From: Peptococcaceae bacterium
Lineage (GTDB): Bacteria; Bacillota; Desulfitobacteriia; Desulfitobacteriales; Syntrophobotulaceae
Direction of reading: 5' to 3'
Assembly (NCBI GenBank): GCA_012523535.1
Contig: JAAYII010000313.1
Span: 1-20,719 of the forward strand
Length of the DNA stretch: 20,719 bases
The notes below the pieces were generated by a model. The model searched no databases. It worked only from the letters and a program-made list of their open reading frames with translations, and was not told the origin of the DNA. Both the position numbers and the translations under genes were made by a program. Shown piece after piece: positions 14,312 to 20,719 of the stretch (its first letter is position 1; each line of letters begins with the position of its first letter).

Positions 14312-14680
14312 ATGATTCAAGTAGAATCAACCCTAAAAGTTGGAGATAATACTGGAGCTAAAAAATTATTGTGCATCCGGATATTGGGTGGATCTAAACG
14401 ACGCTATGCAACTGTTGGTGATGTTATAGTAGCCTCAGTTAAAGAAGCAACGCCAGGTGGCGTTGTTAAAAAAGGCGAAATTGTTAAAGCCGTCATAGTT
14501 CGTACAACCAAAGAAATAAGGAGACCTGACGGTTCCTATATAAGGTTTTCGGAAAATGCAGCCGTTATCATTAAAGATGACAAGAGTCCGAGAGGAACAC
14601 GTATTTTTGGGCCGGTAGCACGAGAGCTCAGAGATAAAGACTATATGAAAATTATTTCGCTGGCACCGGAAGTAATCTAA
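14312..14680 (+). CDS. rplN: 50S ribosomal protein L14
   Basis: Large-subunit protein forming intersubunit bridges and the binding site of the silencing factor RsfS; 122 residues, invariant family length. The N-terminal MIQVESTLKVGDNTGAKKL and later GDVIVASVKEATPGGVVKKGEIVKAVIVRTTKE and RGTRIFGPVARELRDKDYMKIISLAPEVI are textbook. ATG 14312 is preceded by AAAGGAGG (14294-14301). It sits between rpsQ and rplX as expected. Confidence 0.98.
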   Translation: MIQVESTLKVGDNTGAKKLLCIRILGGSKRRYATVGDVIVASVKEATPGGVVKKGEIVKAVIVRTTKEIRRPDGSYIRFSENAAVIIKDDKSPRGTRIFGPVARELRDKDYMKIISLAPEVI

Positions 14681-14710
14681 GTAATACATGTCGGACGGAG
14701 GTGAAGAAAT

Positions 14711-15052
14711 ATGTCCGCCGCGAGAATAAAAATGAACGTTAAAAAAGGCGACATGGTAATGGTTATCAGCGGGAAGGATGCAGGGAAAAAAGGCAAAGTT
14801 ATTGAAGTTCTTCCCAAAACTGGCCGAGTAGTTGTGGAAAAGGTCAATATTGTGAAAAAACATCAGAGACCGACAAAAGCTATGCCCCAAGGTGGCATTA
14901 TGGATAAAGAGTCTCCAATCCACGTTTCTAATGTTATGCTCTACTGCACGGAATGCAATTCCGTCACCCGGAGAAGTATTAAAATGACTGGGGAAGGAAA
15001 AGTAAGAGTTTGCAAGAAATGCGGCAGCAACTTACCGGATCAAAACAAGTAA
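14711..15052 (+). CDS. rplX: 50S ribosomal protein L24 with a four-cysteine zinc-ribbon-like module
   Basis: Assembly-initiator protein of the 50S subunit with an N-terminal KOW domain (MNVKKGDMVMVISGKDAGKKGKVIEV); 113 residues. After HVSNVMLY comes CTEC (Cys 79 and 82) and, 18 residues on, CKKC (Cys 101 and 104), an arrangement that should bind zinc. The same segment in Bacillus and E. coli L24 lacks the cysteines, so this is a C+ type L24. ATG 14711 is chosen for GGAGGTG at 14697-14703. A second ATG at 14732 would give the shorter MNVKKGD start common in relatives but has no good ribosome binding site. Confidence 0.96.
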   Translation: MSAARIKMNVKKGDMVMVISGKDAGKKGKVIEVLPKTGRVVVEKVNIVKKHQRPTKAMPQGGIMDKESPIHVSNVMLYCTECNSVTRRSIKMTGEGKVRVCKKCGSNLPDQNK

Positions 15053-15076
15053 TAAAGCTGGAAGGGAGGTACTTCA

Positions 15077-15616
15077 GTGGCTCGCTTAAAAGAGTTATAT
15101 AAACAGGAAATAACTCCTGCTCTTATGAAGAAGTTTAATTATAAAAATGTCATGCAAACGCCACGTCTGGAAAAAGTGGTGATCAATGTCGGTTTGGGGG
15201 AAGCCATTCAAAACCCGAAAGCAATTGATTCCGCTACGGAAGACATAATGGCTATAACCGGCCAAAAACCCATTGTAACCCGTGCCAAAAAATCGATTGC
15301 GGCATTTAAAGTCCGGACGGGAATGCCTGTAGGGATCAAAGTCACTTTAAGAGGAGACAGAATGTACGATTTCGTCGATAAACTCTTAAACGTAGCTTTG
15401 CCCAGGGTTAGAGACTTTCAAGGTGTGTCGGGCAAGTCCTTTGACGGCCGCGGCAATTACACCTTAGGCATAAAGGAACAGTTGATTTTCCCCGAAATTA
15501 GCTACGATAAAATTGACAAAATTAGGGGTATGGATATTGTTTTTGTAACCACGGCTAAAACTGATGAGGAAGCAAAGGAACTTTTAAGAGGATTCGGAAT
15601 GCCGTTTCGTGACTAG
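15077..15616 (+). CDS. rplE: 50S ribosomal protein L5
   Basis: 5S rRNA-binding protein of the central protuberance; 179 residues, exact usual length. Typical stretches are YKQEITPALMKKFNYKNVMQTPRLEKVVINVGLGEA at the N-terminus, ITGQKPIVTRAKKSIAAFKVR, and GNYTLGIKEQLIFPEISYDKI. The start is GTG 15077, 6 bases after GGGAGGT (15064-15070). It precedes rpsN by 23 bases. Confidence 0.97.
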   Translation: MARLKELYKQEITPALMKKFNYKNVMQTPRLEKVVINVGLGEAIQNPKAIDSATEDIMAITGQKPIVTRAKKSIAAFKVRTGMPVGIKVTLRGDRMYDFVDKLLNVALPRVRDFQGVSGKSFDGRGNYTLGIKEQLIFPEISYDKIDKIRGMDIVFVTTAKTDEEAKELLRGFGMPFRD

Positions 15617-15639
15617 ATTTTTAAGGAGGCTTAAATAAT

Positions 15640-15825
15640 ATGGCCAAAACATCGATGATGGCTCGTCAATTGCGTAAACCGAAATACTCCGTTCGTTGGC
15701 ATAACCGCTGCAAACTTTGCGGACGTCCACACGCTTATATGCGTAAATTCGGAGTATGCAGGATATGCTTTAGAGAACTGGCTTATAATGGCGAATTGCC
15801 CGGAGTTACTAAGTCTAGTTGGTAA
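15640..15825 (+). CDS. rpsN: 30S ribosomal protein S14, zinc-binding (type Z)
   Basis: 30S head protein; 61 residues, the short form that binds one zinc ion. The four ligands are Cys 24 and 27 (CKLC) and Cys 40 and 43 (CRIC), separated by GRPHAYMRKFGV. This contrasts with the longer cysteine-free form that some Firmicutes keep as a zinc-starvation substitute. ATG 15640 follows AAGGAGG (15623-15629) at 10 bases. Position between rplE and rpsH is canonical. Confidence 0.98.
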   Translation: MAKTSMMARQLRKPKYSVRWHNRCKLCGRPHAYMRKFGVCRICFRELAYNGELPGVTKSSW

Positions 15826-15853
15826 GCGTTTTTTGGAGAAAGGGGGAAACCGA

Positions 15854-16255
15854 ATGTCCACAACATCAGATCCTATTGACGATTTCTTAACCCGTATCCG
15901 CAATGCCGGTATGGTTTATCACGATAAAGTTGAGGTTCCCGCATCAAATATCAAAAGGGCTTTGGCTGATCTCATGAAGCAGGAAGGCTTTATTAAGGAT
16001 TATGAATATATTGAGGACAACAAACAGGGCATTTTAAGAATATATCTCAAATATGGGCCAAACCGGGAAAGAGTTATCACCGGCTTGAAAAGAATCAGCC
16101 GGCCCGGATTGCGAGTATATGCTAAAAAAGACCAGATTCCTAAAGTATTGGGTGGCTTAGGAGTTGCCGTAATATCCACCTCCAAAGGCATTATGCCCGA
16201 TCGGCAGGCCCGTAAAGAAGGTCTGGGTGGAGAAGTAATTTGCTACATTTGGTAA
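15854..16255 (+). CDS. rpsH: 30S ribosomal protein S8
   Basis: Central-domain 16S rRNA-binding protein and, in E. coli, the translational repressor of the spc operon; 133 residues, standard. Seen motifs are DPIDDFLTRIRNAG near the start, SRPGLRVYAKKDQIPKVLGGLGVAVISTSKGIM, and the C-terminal GGEVICYIW. ATG 15854 is chosen, with AAAGGGGGAAA (15839-15849) upstream. The open frame reaches back to 15788 inside rpsN, but those 22 residues are not part of S8. I found no confident mimic of the S8 site of 16S rRNA in front of rplE. Confidence 0.97.
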   Translation: MSTTSDPIDDFLTRIRNAGMVYHDKVEVPASNIKRALADLMKQEGFIKDYEYIEDNKQGILRIYLKYGPNRERVITGLKRISRPGLRVYAKKDQIPKVLGGLGVAVISTSKGIMPDRQARKEGLGGEVICYIW

Positions 16256-16272
16256 GGATGGAGGTGTAGAAT

Positions 16273-16812
16273 ATGTCTCGTATTGGAAAGATGCCGATTA
16301 CCATTCCCGACGGGGTGGAGATAAAACGAGAGGGTCAGGTGTTTACGGTTAAGGGACCCAAAGGGACCCTCACCAGAGAATTTAGACCGGAAATTAACAT
16401 TGAAATTGAAGGAAATACTATTCGTCTTACCCGTTCCAGTGATGAACCGTTGCATCGATCTCTTCACGGTTTGACCCGTACCCTTCTTGCCAATATGGTA
16501 GAAGGAGTTACCAAAGGTTTCAGCAAGAACCTGGAACTGGTCGGAGTCGGCTATCGTGCTTCACTGCAAGGGAAAAAGCTTGTCTTAGCCGTAGGAAAAT
16601 CCCATCCCGTAGAAATGGAGCCTTGGGAAGGAATTGAAATTGAAGTCCCGGCACCGAATATAATTACGGTTAAGGGTTGCGATAAAGAAAAAGTCGGTGC
16701 CTTTGCTGCCGATATCAGAAATCAACGCCCGCCTGAACCTTATAAAGGCAAGGGAATCAAATATGAAAATGAAGTAATTCGCCGCAAAGAAGGTAAAACT
16801 GGTGGTAAGTAA
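16273..16812 (+). CDS. rplF: 50S ribosomal protein L6
   Basis: Large-subunit protein near the sarcin-ricin loop and factor-binding site; 179 residues, usual length. Two tandem L6 folds are recognisable, beginning MSRIGKMPITIPDGVEI and including VEGVTKGFSKNLELVGVGYRA at the domain junction, then the C-terminal signature PEPYKGKGIKYENEVIRRKEGK. ATG 16273 follows GGAGGTG (16260-16266). The 46-base gap to rplR holds a small hairpin. Confidence 0.97.
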   Translation: MSRIGKMPITIPDGVEIKREGQVFTVKGPKGTLTREFRPEINIEIEGNTIRLTRSSDEPLHRSLHGLTRTLLANMVEGVTKGFSKNLELVGVGYRASLQGKKLVLAVGKSHPVEMEPWEGIEIEVPAPNIITVKGCDKEKVGAFAADIRNQRPPEPYKGKGIKYENEVIRRKEGKTGGK

Positions 16813-16815
16813 TAA

Positions 16816-16837
16816 GGCAAGGGCAAAATCTCTTGCC
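16816..16837 (+). repeat. Hairpin in the rplF-rplR gap
   Basis: GGCAAGGG (16816-16823) pairs with CTCTTGCC (16830-16837): six Watson-Crick pairs, then a G-T wobble and a G-C pair, leaving a six-base loop. It starts 3 bases after the rplF stop and ends 6 bases before the rplR Shine-Dalgarno. It lacks a T tract and so is not a terminator. It could protect or process the messenger, or tune rplR translation; the role is unknown. Confidence 0.5.
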
Positions 16838-16858
16838 GTCTAGAAAGGGTGAATTAGA

Positions 16859-17227
16859 TTGATCAAAAAACAGGATCGACGAAAAAAACTTAAAGCAAAA
16901 CACAAAAGCATACGCAAAAGAATTCATGGAACAGCAGAAAGACCGAGACTGGCAGTCTTCAGAAGTCTAAATCATATTTATGCCCAGGTAATTAATGATG
17001 ATCTTGGCATAACGCTTACTTTCGCTTCTTCCCTGGATCCCGAGTTTAAAGCGACCGGACTTTCGGGCGGGAATATTGAAGGGGCCAAAAAAGTCGGAGA
17101 ACTCGTCGCCAAGAAAGCTCTGGAAAAAGGTATTACCAAAGTTGTTTTTGACCGCGGCGGCAGTTTATATCACGGTAGAATTGCAGCTCTGGCAGACTCG
17201 GCAAGAGAAGCAGGGCTTGAGTTTTAA
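16859..17227 (+). CDS. rplR: 50S ribosomal protein L18
   Basis: 5S rRNA-binding protein of the central protuberance; 122 residues, typical. Recognised by the basic N-terminus with RIHGTAERPRLAVFRSLNHIYAQVI and by KVVFDRGGSLYHGRIAALADSAREAGLEF at the C-terminus. The start is TTG 16859, 7 bases after AAAGGGTG (16844-16851); this site is weaker than those of the neighbours. No ATG or GTG produces the expected N-terminus. Only 24 bases separate it from rpsE. Confidence 0.95.
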   Translation: MIKKQDRRKKLKAKHKSIRKRIHGTAERPRLAVFRSLNHIYAQVINDDLGITLTFASSLDPEFKATGLSGGNIEGAKKVGELVAKKALEKGITKVVFDRGGSLYHGRIAALADSAREAGLEF

Positions 17228-17251
17228 ATCATGGAAAAGGAGGGAAATTCA

Positions 17252-17749
17252 TTGTCCAACATTGATCCCAGCAAATTGGAACTCAGTGAAAGAATCGTGC
17301 ATATTTCCCGCGTGGCCAAGGTTGTCAAAGGTGGAAGACGTTTTAGTTTCAGCGCTTTGGTAGTAGTTGGCGACGGTAACGGTATTGTAGGAGCAGGGCT
17401 CGGTAAAGCGGCAGAAGTGCCGGAAGCTATTCGCAAAGGAATCGAGGATGCCAAGAAAAATTTGATTTCCATTCCCTTAAAAGGCACCACCATTCCTCAC
17501 CCGATAATTGGGAAATTCGGGGCCGGTCAGGTATTGTTAAAACCGGCTGCCAAAGGTACCGGAGTTATTGCCGGGGGACCCGTGCGTGCGGTTTTGGAAG
17601 TGGCCGGAGTTAAAGATATATTGACTAAATCCCTTGGATCTTCCAATCCTCATAATGTTGTTAATGCTACCATGGCCGGGTTAAAAGCTTTGAAGCGTGA
17701 TTATGAAGTAGCGAAATTACGTGGCAAGCCAATCGAGGAAATAATATAG
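17252..17749 (+). CDS. rpsE: 30S ribosomal protein S5
   Basis: 30S protein at the mRNA entry channel acting in decoding accuracy; 165 residues, usual length. The N-terminal dsRBD-like domain shows ERIVHISRVAKVVKGGRRFSFSALVVVGDGNG, with the VAKVVKGGR loop (21-29) where spectinomycin-resistance changes occur elsewhere; the C-terminal domain includes VLLKPAAKGTGVIAGG and VNATMAGLKAL. I chose TTG 17252, as AAGGAGGG (17237-17244) sits 7 bases upstream. The ATG at 17231 is in frame but has no ribosome binding site and would make that site coding. The gene normally following, rpmD (L30), is missing: rplO starts 33 bases after the stop. Confidence 0.95.
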   Translation: MSNIDPSKLELSERIVHISRVAKVVKGGRRFSFSALVVVGDGNGIVGAGLGKAAEVPEAIRKGIEDAKKNLISIPLKGTTIPHPIIGKFGAGQVLLKPAAKGTGVIAGGPVRAVLEVAGVKDILTKSLGSSNPHNVVNATMAGLKALKRDYEVAKLRGKPIEEII

Positions 17750-17782
17750 CAATACTGACAGAAAGTAAGGAGGTGTCCGTAA

Positions 17783-18226
17783 GTGAAACTTCATGAACTA
17801 AAGCCTGCCGAAGGTTCAACCAAAAGCCGTAAACGTGTGGGGCGTGGTAACGGTTCAGGGTTGGGGAATACTGCCGGCAGAGGACATAAAGGCCAAAAGG
17901 CCCGTTCCGGTGGCGGCGTCCGTCCAGGATTTGAAGGCGGCCAAATGCCAATGATGCGCAGAATACCTAAACGAGGATTTACCAATATATTCAAAAAAGA
18001 ATACACTGTTATTAACGTCTCCGATTTAGAGGAAAGATTTGAAAATGGAGCGGAGGTTTCCATCGAATCCCTGTATGCGGCCGGTTTGATCAAAAAGGTT
18101 AAGGACGGGGTAAAACTTTTGGGTGATGGCGAGATCACCAAGGCCCTTACCGTTAAAGTGGATAAGGTTAGCAAAACGGCTGCAGAAAAGATTGTGGCGG
18201 CCGGTGGAAAAGTTGAGGTGGAATAG
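17783..18226 (+). CDS. rplO: 50S ribosomal protein L15
   Basis: Large-subunit assembly protein; 147 residues, typical. The Gly/Arg-rich N-terminal tail is characteristic: MKLHELKPAEGSTKSRKRVG followed by RGNGSGLGNTAGRGHKGQKARSG and GFEGGQMPMMRRIPKRGF. The C-terminal globular part ends AAEKIVAAGGKVEVE. The start is GTG 17783, 7 bases after AAGGAGGTG (17767-17775). The TAG stop is immediately followed by the secY ATG, and the secY ribosome binding site lies within rplO, implying coupling. Confidence 0.97.
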   Translation: MKLHELKPAEGSTKSRKRVGRGNGSGLGNTAGRGHKGQKARSGGGVRPGFEGGQMPMMRRIPKRGFTNIFKKEYTVINVSDLEERFENGAEVSIESLYAAGLIKKVKDGVKLLGDGEITKALTVKVDKVSKTAAEKIVAAGGKVEVE

Positions 18227-19516
18227 ATGATACTCGATACCTTGAGGGATGCGTGGAAAATCCAAAGCATAAGAAGAAAAATAGGATTTACCTTGCTCAT
18301 GCTCCTTGTTTTTAGGATCGGTGCTCATATTCCAATCCCGTTTATGGACAGGGATGTACTGGCAAGCATGATGGGCAGCGGAGGAATATTTGACTTTTTT
18401 AACACTTTCTCCGGTGGTTCCTTAAAACGTTTTTCGGTATTTGCTTTAAGTATCATGCCTTATATTACAGCCTCAATTATTATCCAACTGTTGACTGTAG
18501 TGGTACCGTACCTGGAAAGGTTGGCAAAAGAAGGAGACGAAGGCCGGAAAAAAATTGTTCAACTTACCAGATATGGAACAGTTATTTTAGGCTTTATCAA
18601 CGGTATCGGGTTAACCATAGGCTTAAGAGGCGCTTTGATTATACCGGAACCTTCATATAAAATACCGATTTATTTGATGATTGCTTTGGTCTTAACCGCA
18701 GGGACAGCTTTTCTGATGTGGTTGGGAGAACAGATCACAGAAAACGGAATTGGTAACGGAATATCGCTCATTATTTTTGCAGGGATTGTAGCTGCAATAC
18801 CGGATGCTGTAAAATACCTTATCCAGCTCCTGGGTGTGGGCGAAATCAGCTGGGTTTCGGTTGTTGGACTGGTAATAATTGCCGCATTAATTATTGCCGG
18901 CGTGGTATTTATCCAGGAAGGGCAGAGAAGAATCCCGGTTCAATATGCCAAGAGGGTTGTGGGCAGAAGGGTCTATGGTGGACAAAGCTCGCATATACCT
19001 TTAAAAGTCAACCAAGCTGGTGTTATACCTTTGATCTTTGGTATTTCCCTTGTCATGTTGCCGGCGACAATTGCCACCTGGCTGCCGAAAACATCGGGAT
19101 TTGTGATGTTTACCGAGAAATGGCTGAGCATGAATGGATCGGTATATTCCATTCCCTTTCTGCTGGTTTATGCTTTGCTGATTATCTTCTTTACCTACTT
19201 TTACACGGGGATTACCTTTAATCCCATTGATGTAGCGGAAAATCTAAAAAAATACGGCGGTTTTATTCCTGGAATTCGTCCGGGACGCCCAACATCGGAT
19301 TATTTGTTTAAAATTCTTAGTCGGGTTACCCTGGCAGGCGGGATTTTCCTAGCCATAATCGCTATCTTGCCCAGCCTTGTTATGGGACTGACCAAGATTC
19401 CAAATATTTATCTAGGCGGGACATCTCTACTGATTGTTGTCAGCGTGGCACTGGATACCATGAAACAGTTGGAGACCCATCTTATGCAACGTCACTATCA
19501 GGGATTTCTCAAATAA
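18227..19516 (+). CDS. secY: Protein translocase channel subunit SecY
   Basis: Pore subunit of the SecYEG translocon in the cytoplasmic membrane; 429 residues with the usual ten hydrophobic segments, the first at about 19-36. Family landmarks are HIPIPFMDRD (34-43) before the plug region, MPYITASIIIQLL (77-89), GEQITENGIGNGISLIIF (167-184), the cytosolic QRRIPVQYAKR (233-243), and the large cytosolic loop FNPIDVAENLKKYGGFIPGI (331-350) with RPG, which contacts SecA and the ribosome. ATG 18227 abuts the rplO stop and uses GAGGTGG (18215-18221). Placement at the end of the spc genes is conserved. Confidence 0.98.
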   Translation: MILDTLRDAWKIQSIRRKIGFTLLMLLVFRIGAHIPIPFMDRDVLASMMGSGGIFDFFNTFSGGSLKRFSVFALSIMPYITASIIIQLLTVVVPYLERLAKEGDEGRKKIVQLTRYGTVILGFINGIGLTIGLRGALIIPEPSYKIPIYLMIALVLTAGTAFLMWLGEQITENGIGNGISLIIFAGIVAAIPDAVKYLIQLLGVGEISWVSVVGLVIIAALIIAGVVFIQEGQRRIPVQYAKRVVGRRVYGGQSSHIPLKVNQAGVIPLIFGISLVMLPATIATWLPKTSGFVMFTEKWLSMNGSVYSIPFLLVYALLIIFFTYFYTGITFNPIDVAENLKKYGGFIPGIRPGRPTSDYLFKILSRVTLAGGIFLAIIAILPSLVMGLTKIPNIYLGGTSLLIVVSVALDTMKQLETHLMQRHYQGFLK

Positions 19517-19530
19517 GAGGAGGATAGTTT

Positions 19531-20172
19531 ATGAGAATTATACTCATGGGCCCTCCGGGTGCAGGAAAAGGAACACAAGCCGAACTGCTAGTCGAACATT
19601 TTCAGATTCCGCATATCTCCACCGGGGATATATTCAGGGCGGCCATAAAGGATCAAACTCCTCTTGGGCTTAAAGCCAAAGAATACATGGATGCCGGAGC
19701 CCTGGTGCCGGACGAGGTAACAATCGGGATTGTGGAGGAAAGACTTAAAAAAGAAGACTGTCAAAAAGGTTTCCTCCTGGACGGGTTTCCACGTACGGTT
19801 GCCCAGGCGGATGCTTTGACCAAAATCTTGGAAAGCTTGAATATGACTCTTAATGGTGTAGTCAATATCGAATTGGAAAATGAAGAACTGCTGCAAAGAC
19901 TTACCGGTAGAAGAGTCTGCAGGAAATGCGGCTCTACTTACCATGTTGTATTTAACCCGCCTCAGAACCAAAACGTTTGTGATAAGTGCGGCGGCGAACT
20001 CTACCAGCGCAGTGATGATACACTGGCCACCGCTCAAAACCGCCTCAACGTTTATCATGAACAAACTCAACCTCTGATTGCCTATTATGAGAAACGTAAT
20101 TTATTGAAAAGAGAGCGGGGAGACCAGGAAATCAAGCAGGTCTTCCATGAGATTCTAAATGTTTTGGAGTAG
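19531..20172 (+). CDS. adk: Adenylate kinase, zinc-type long form
   Basis: Cytosolic enzyme catalysing ATP + AMP = 2 ADP; 213 residues, the long-LID form. The P-loop is GPPGAGKGTQ (7-16), the AMP-site region includes ISTGDIFRAA (29-38), and FLLDGFPRT lies at 81-89. The LID carries Cys 130, 133, 150 and 153 (CxxC-x16-CxxC), the structural zinc site common in Gram-positive enzymes. ATG 19531 follows GAGGAGG (19517-19523), starting right after the secY stop. The map start lies 4 bases beyond its stop codon, so the two are probably coupled. Confidence 0.98.
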   Translation: MRIILMGPPGAGKGTQAELLVEHFQIPHISTGDIFRAAIKDQTPLGLKAKEYMDAGALVPDEVTIGIVEERLKKEDCQKGFLLDGFPRTVAQADALTKILESLNMTLNGVVNIELENEELLQRLTGRRVCRKCGSTYHVVFNPPQNQNVCDKCGGELYQRSDDTLATAQNRLNVYHEQTQPLIAYYEKRNLLKRERGDQEIKQVFHEILNVLE

Positions 20173-20176
20173 AACC

Positions 20177-20719
20177 ATGATCGAACTGAAAAATAAGGAA
20201 CAGCTTGGAAAAATGCGTGCTGCGGGCCAAATCGTGGCTGAAACCCTGGAAGTTGTAAAGGAAATGGTTAAACCGGGGGTAACCACGGAAGAACTTGATA
20301 GAGTGGCGGAACAGCATATTCGAAAGTGCCAAGCGATTCCTGCTTTCAAAGGTTACAACGGTTTTCCGGCGACCCTGTGCACCTCTGTCAATGAGGAGGT
20401 TGTGCATGGTATTCCCGGTTTAAGAGCTTTGAAAAATGGAGATATTATCAGTATTGATTGTGGGGTATTATACGACGGTTATTATGGAGATTCGGCTATT
20501 ACTCTGCCGGTGGGAGAGATTAGCCTAGAATGCCAAAAGCTTCTGAAAGTTTGTGAGGAATCTTTAAAGCTGGGTATTGCACAAGCCTTTAAAGGGAACC
20601 GTCTTTTTGATATTTCATATGCTATTCAGAGTCATGTTGAAAAAAATGGAATGTCAGTAGTCCGTGATTATGTCGGCCACGGTATTGGCAGAAAAATGCA
20701 TGAAGAACCTCAGATACCC
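20177..20719 (+). CDS. map: Methionine aminopeptidase, type I (3' truncated by window)
   Basis: Enzyme removing the initiator methionine from nascent proteins. 181 codons are visible with no stop; the frame runs off the window, so about the last quarter is missing. The fold is recognisable from MIELKNKEQLGKMRAAGQIV, NEEVVHGIPG with His 77, and the metal ligands Asp 94 (in SIDCG), Asp 105 (in YYGDSAITL) and His 168 (in GHGIGRKMHEEP). The two glutamate ligands expected further on lie outside. ATG 20177 is preceded by TTGGAG inside the end of adk and is 4 bases after the adk stop. The secY-adk-map order is typical of Firmicutes. Confidence 0.96.
   Translation, partial: MIELKNKEQLGKMRAAGQIVAETLEVVKEMVKPGVTTEELDRVAEQHIRKCQAIPAFKGYNGFPATLCTSVNEEVVHGIPGLRALKNGDIISIDCGVLYDGYYGDSAITLPVGEISLECQKLLKVCEESLKLGIAQAFKGNRLFDISYAIQSHVEKNGMSVVRDYVGHGIGRKMHEEPQIP

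Noticed and set aside
15513..15540. TTGACA with a TATTGT downstream inside rplE
   Set aside because: It encodes conserved L5 residues, the -10 is weak, and no break in gene order calls for a promoter there. TTGACA inside tuf (8348-8353) was dismissed for lack of any -10.
17231..17251. ATG 17231 as the S5 start
   Set aside because: No ribosome binding site precedes it, and the AAGGAGGG inside this stretch points to TTG 17252.

Overview
This window is a conserved bacterial ribosomal-protein and translation-factor supercluster. It runs in str - S10 - spc order, and every gene is on the + strand. It starts in the last part of rpoB and ends inside map. Features point to a low-to-mid G+C Firmicute of class Clostridia: strong GGAGG ribosome binding sites throughout, an L7Ae-family gene (ybxF type) between rpoC and rpsL, an S12 with the Gram-positive insertion, a zinc-type S14 and a zinc-type adenylate kinase. 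The EF-Tu cysteine insertion and the long acidic RpoB tail recall the Desulfotomaculum/Peptococcaceae part of Clostridia. That placement is inference from memory of those families, not a search result.

Layout. 1-4128: the end of rpoB and all of rpoC (RNA polymerase beta and beta'). 4129-4273: a spacer with nested inverted repeats and a near-consensus sigma-A promoter. 4274-8916: the str block (L7Ae-like protein, rpsL, rpsG, fusA, tuf). 8917-9071: a spacer with three successive hairpins. 9072-9377: rpsJ. 9378-9589: a 212-nt gap with a strong extended -10 promoter and a structured leader RNA. 9590-13984: rplC, rplD, rplW, rplB, rpsS, rplV, rpsC, rplP, rpmC. 14010-18226: rpsQ, rplN, rplX, rplE, rpsN, rpsH, rplF, rplR, rpsE, rplO. 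18227-20719: secY, adk and the first 181 codons of map. No gene-free stretch exceeds 300 bases. I saw no tRNA, rRNA, insertion sequence, CRISPR array, phage or defence gene.

The genes make the core machinery of gene expression: RNA polymerase, both ribosomal subunits, the elongation factors EF-Tu and EF-G, the SecY channel, adenylate kinase for nucleotide balance, and methionine aminopeptidase for nascent-chain processing. Short spacings, two clear overlaps (rplD/rplW, rplP/rpmC) and abutting genes (rplO/secY, adk/map) imply long polycistronic transcripts with translational coupling.

The genes themselves are ordinary, and I did not find a dramatic new system. What merits a second look is mostly between or missing from the genes: (i) the promoter and alternatively folding leader that split rpsJ from rplC; (ii) the absence of rpmD (L30) between rpsE and rplO; (iii) the promoter nested in an inverted repeat before the L7Ae gene; (iv) the four-cysteine insertion in EF-Tu; and (v) an orphan Shine-Dalgarno before fusA. 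Ten of 29 visible starts are GTG or TTG.
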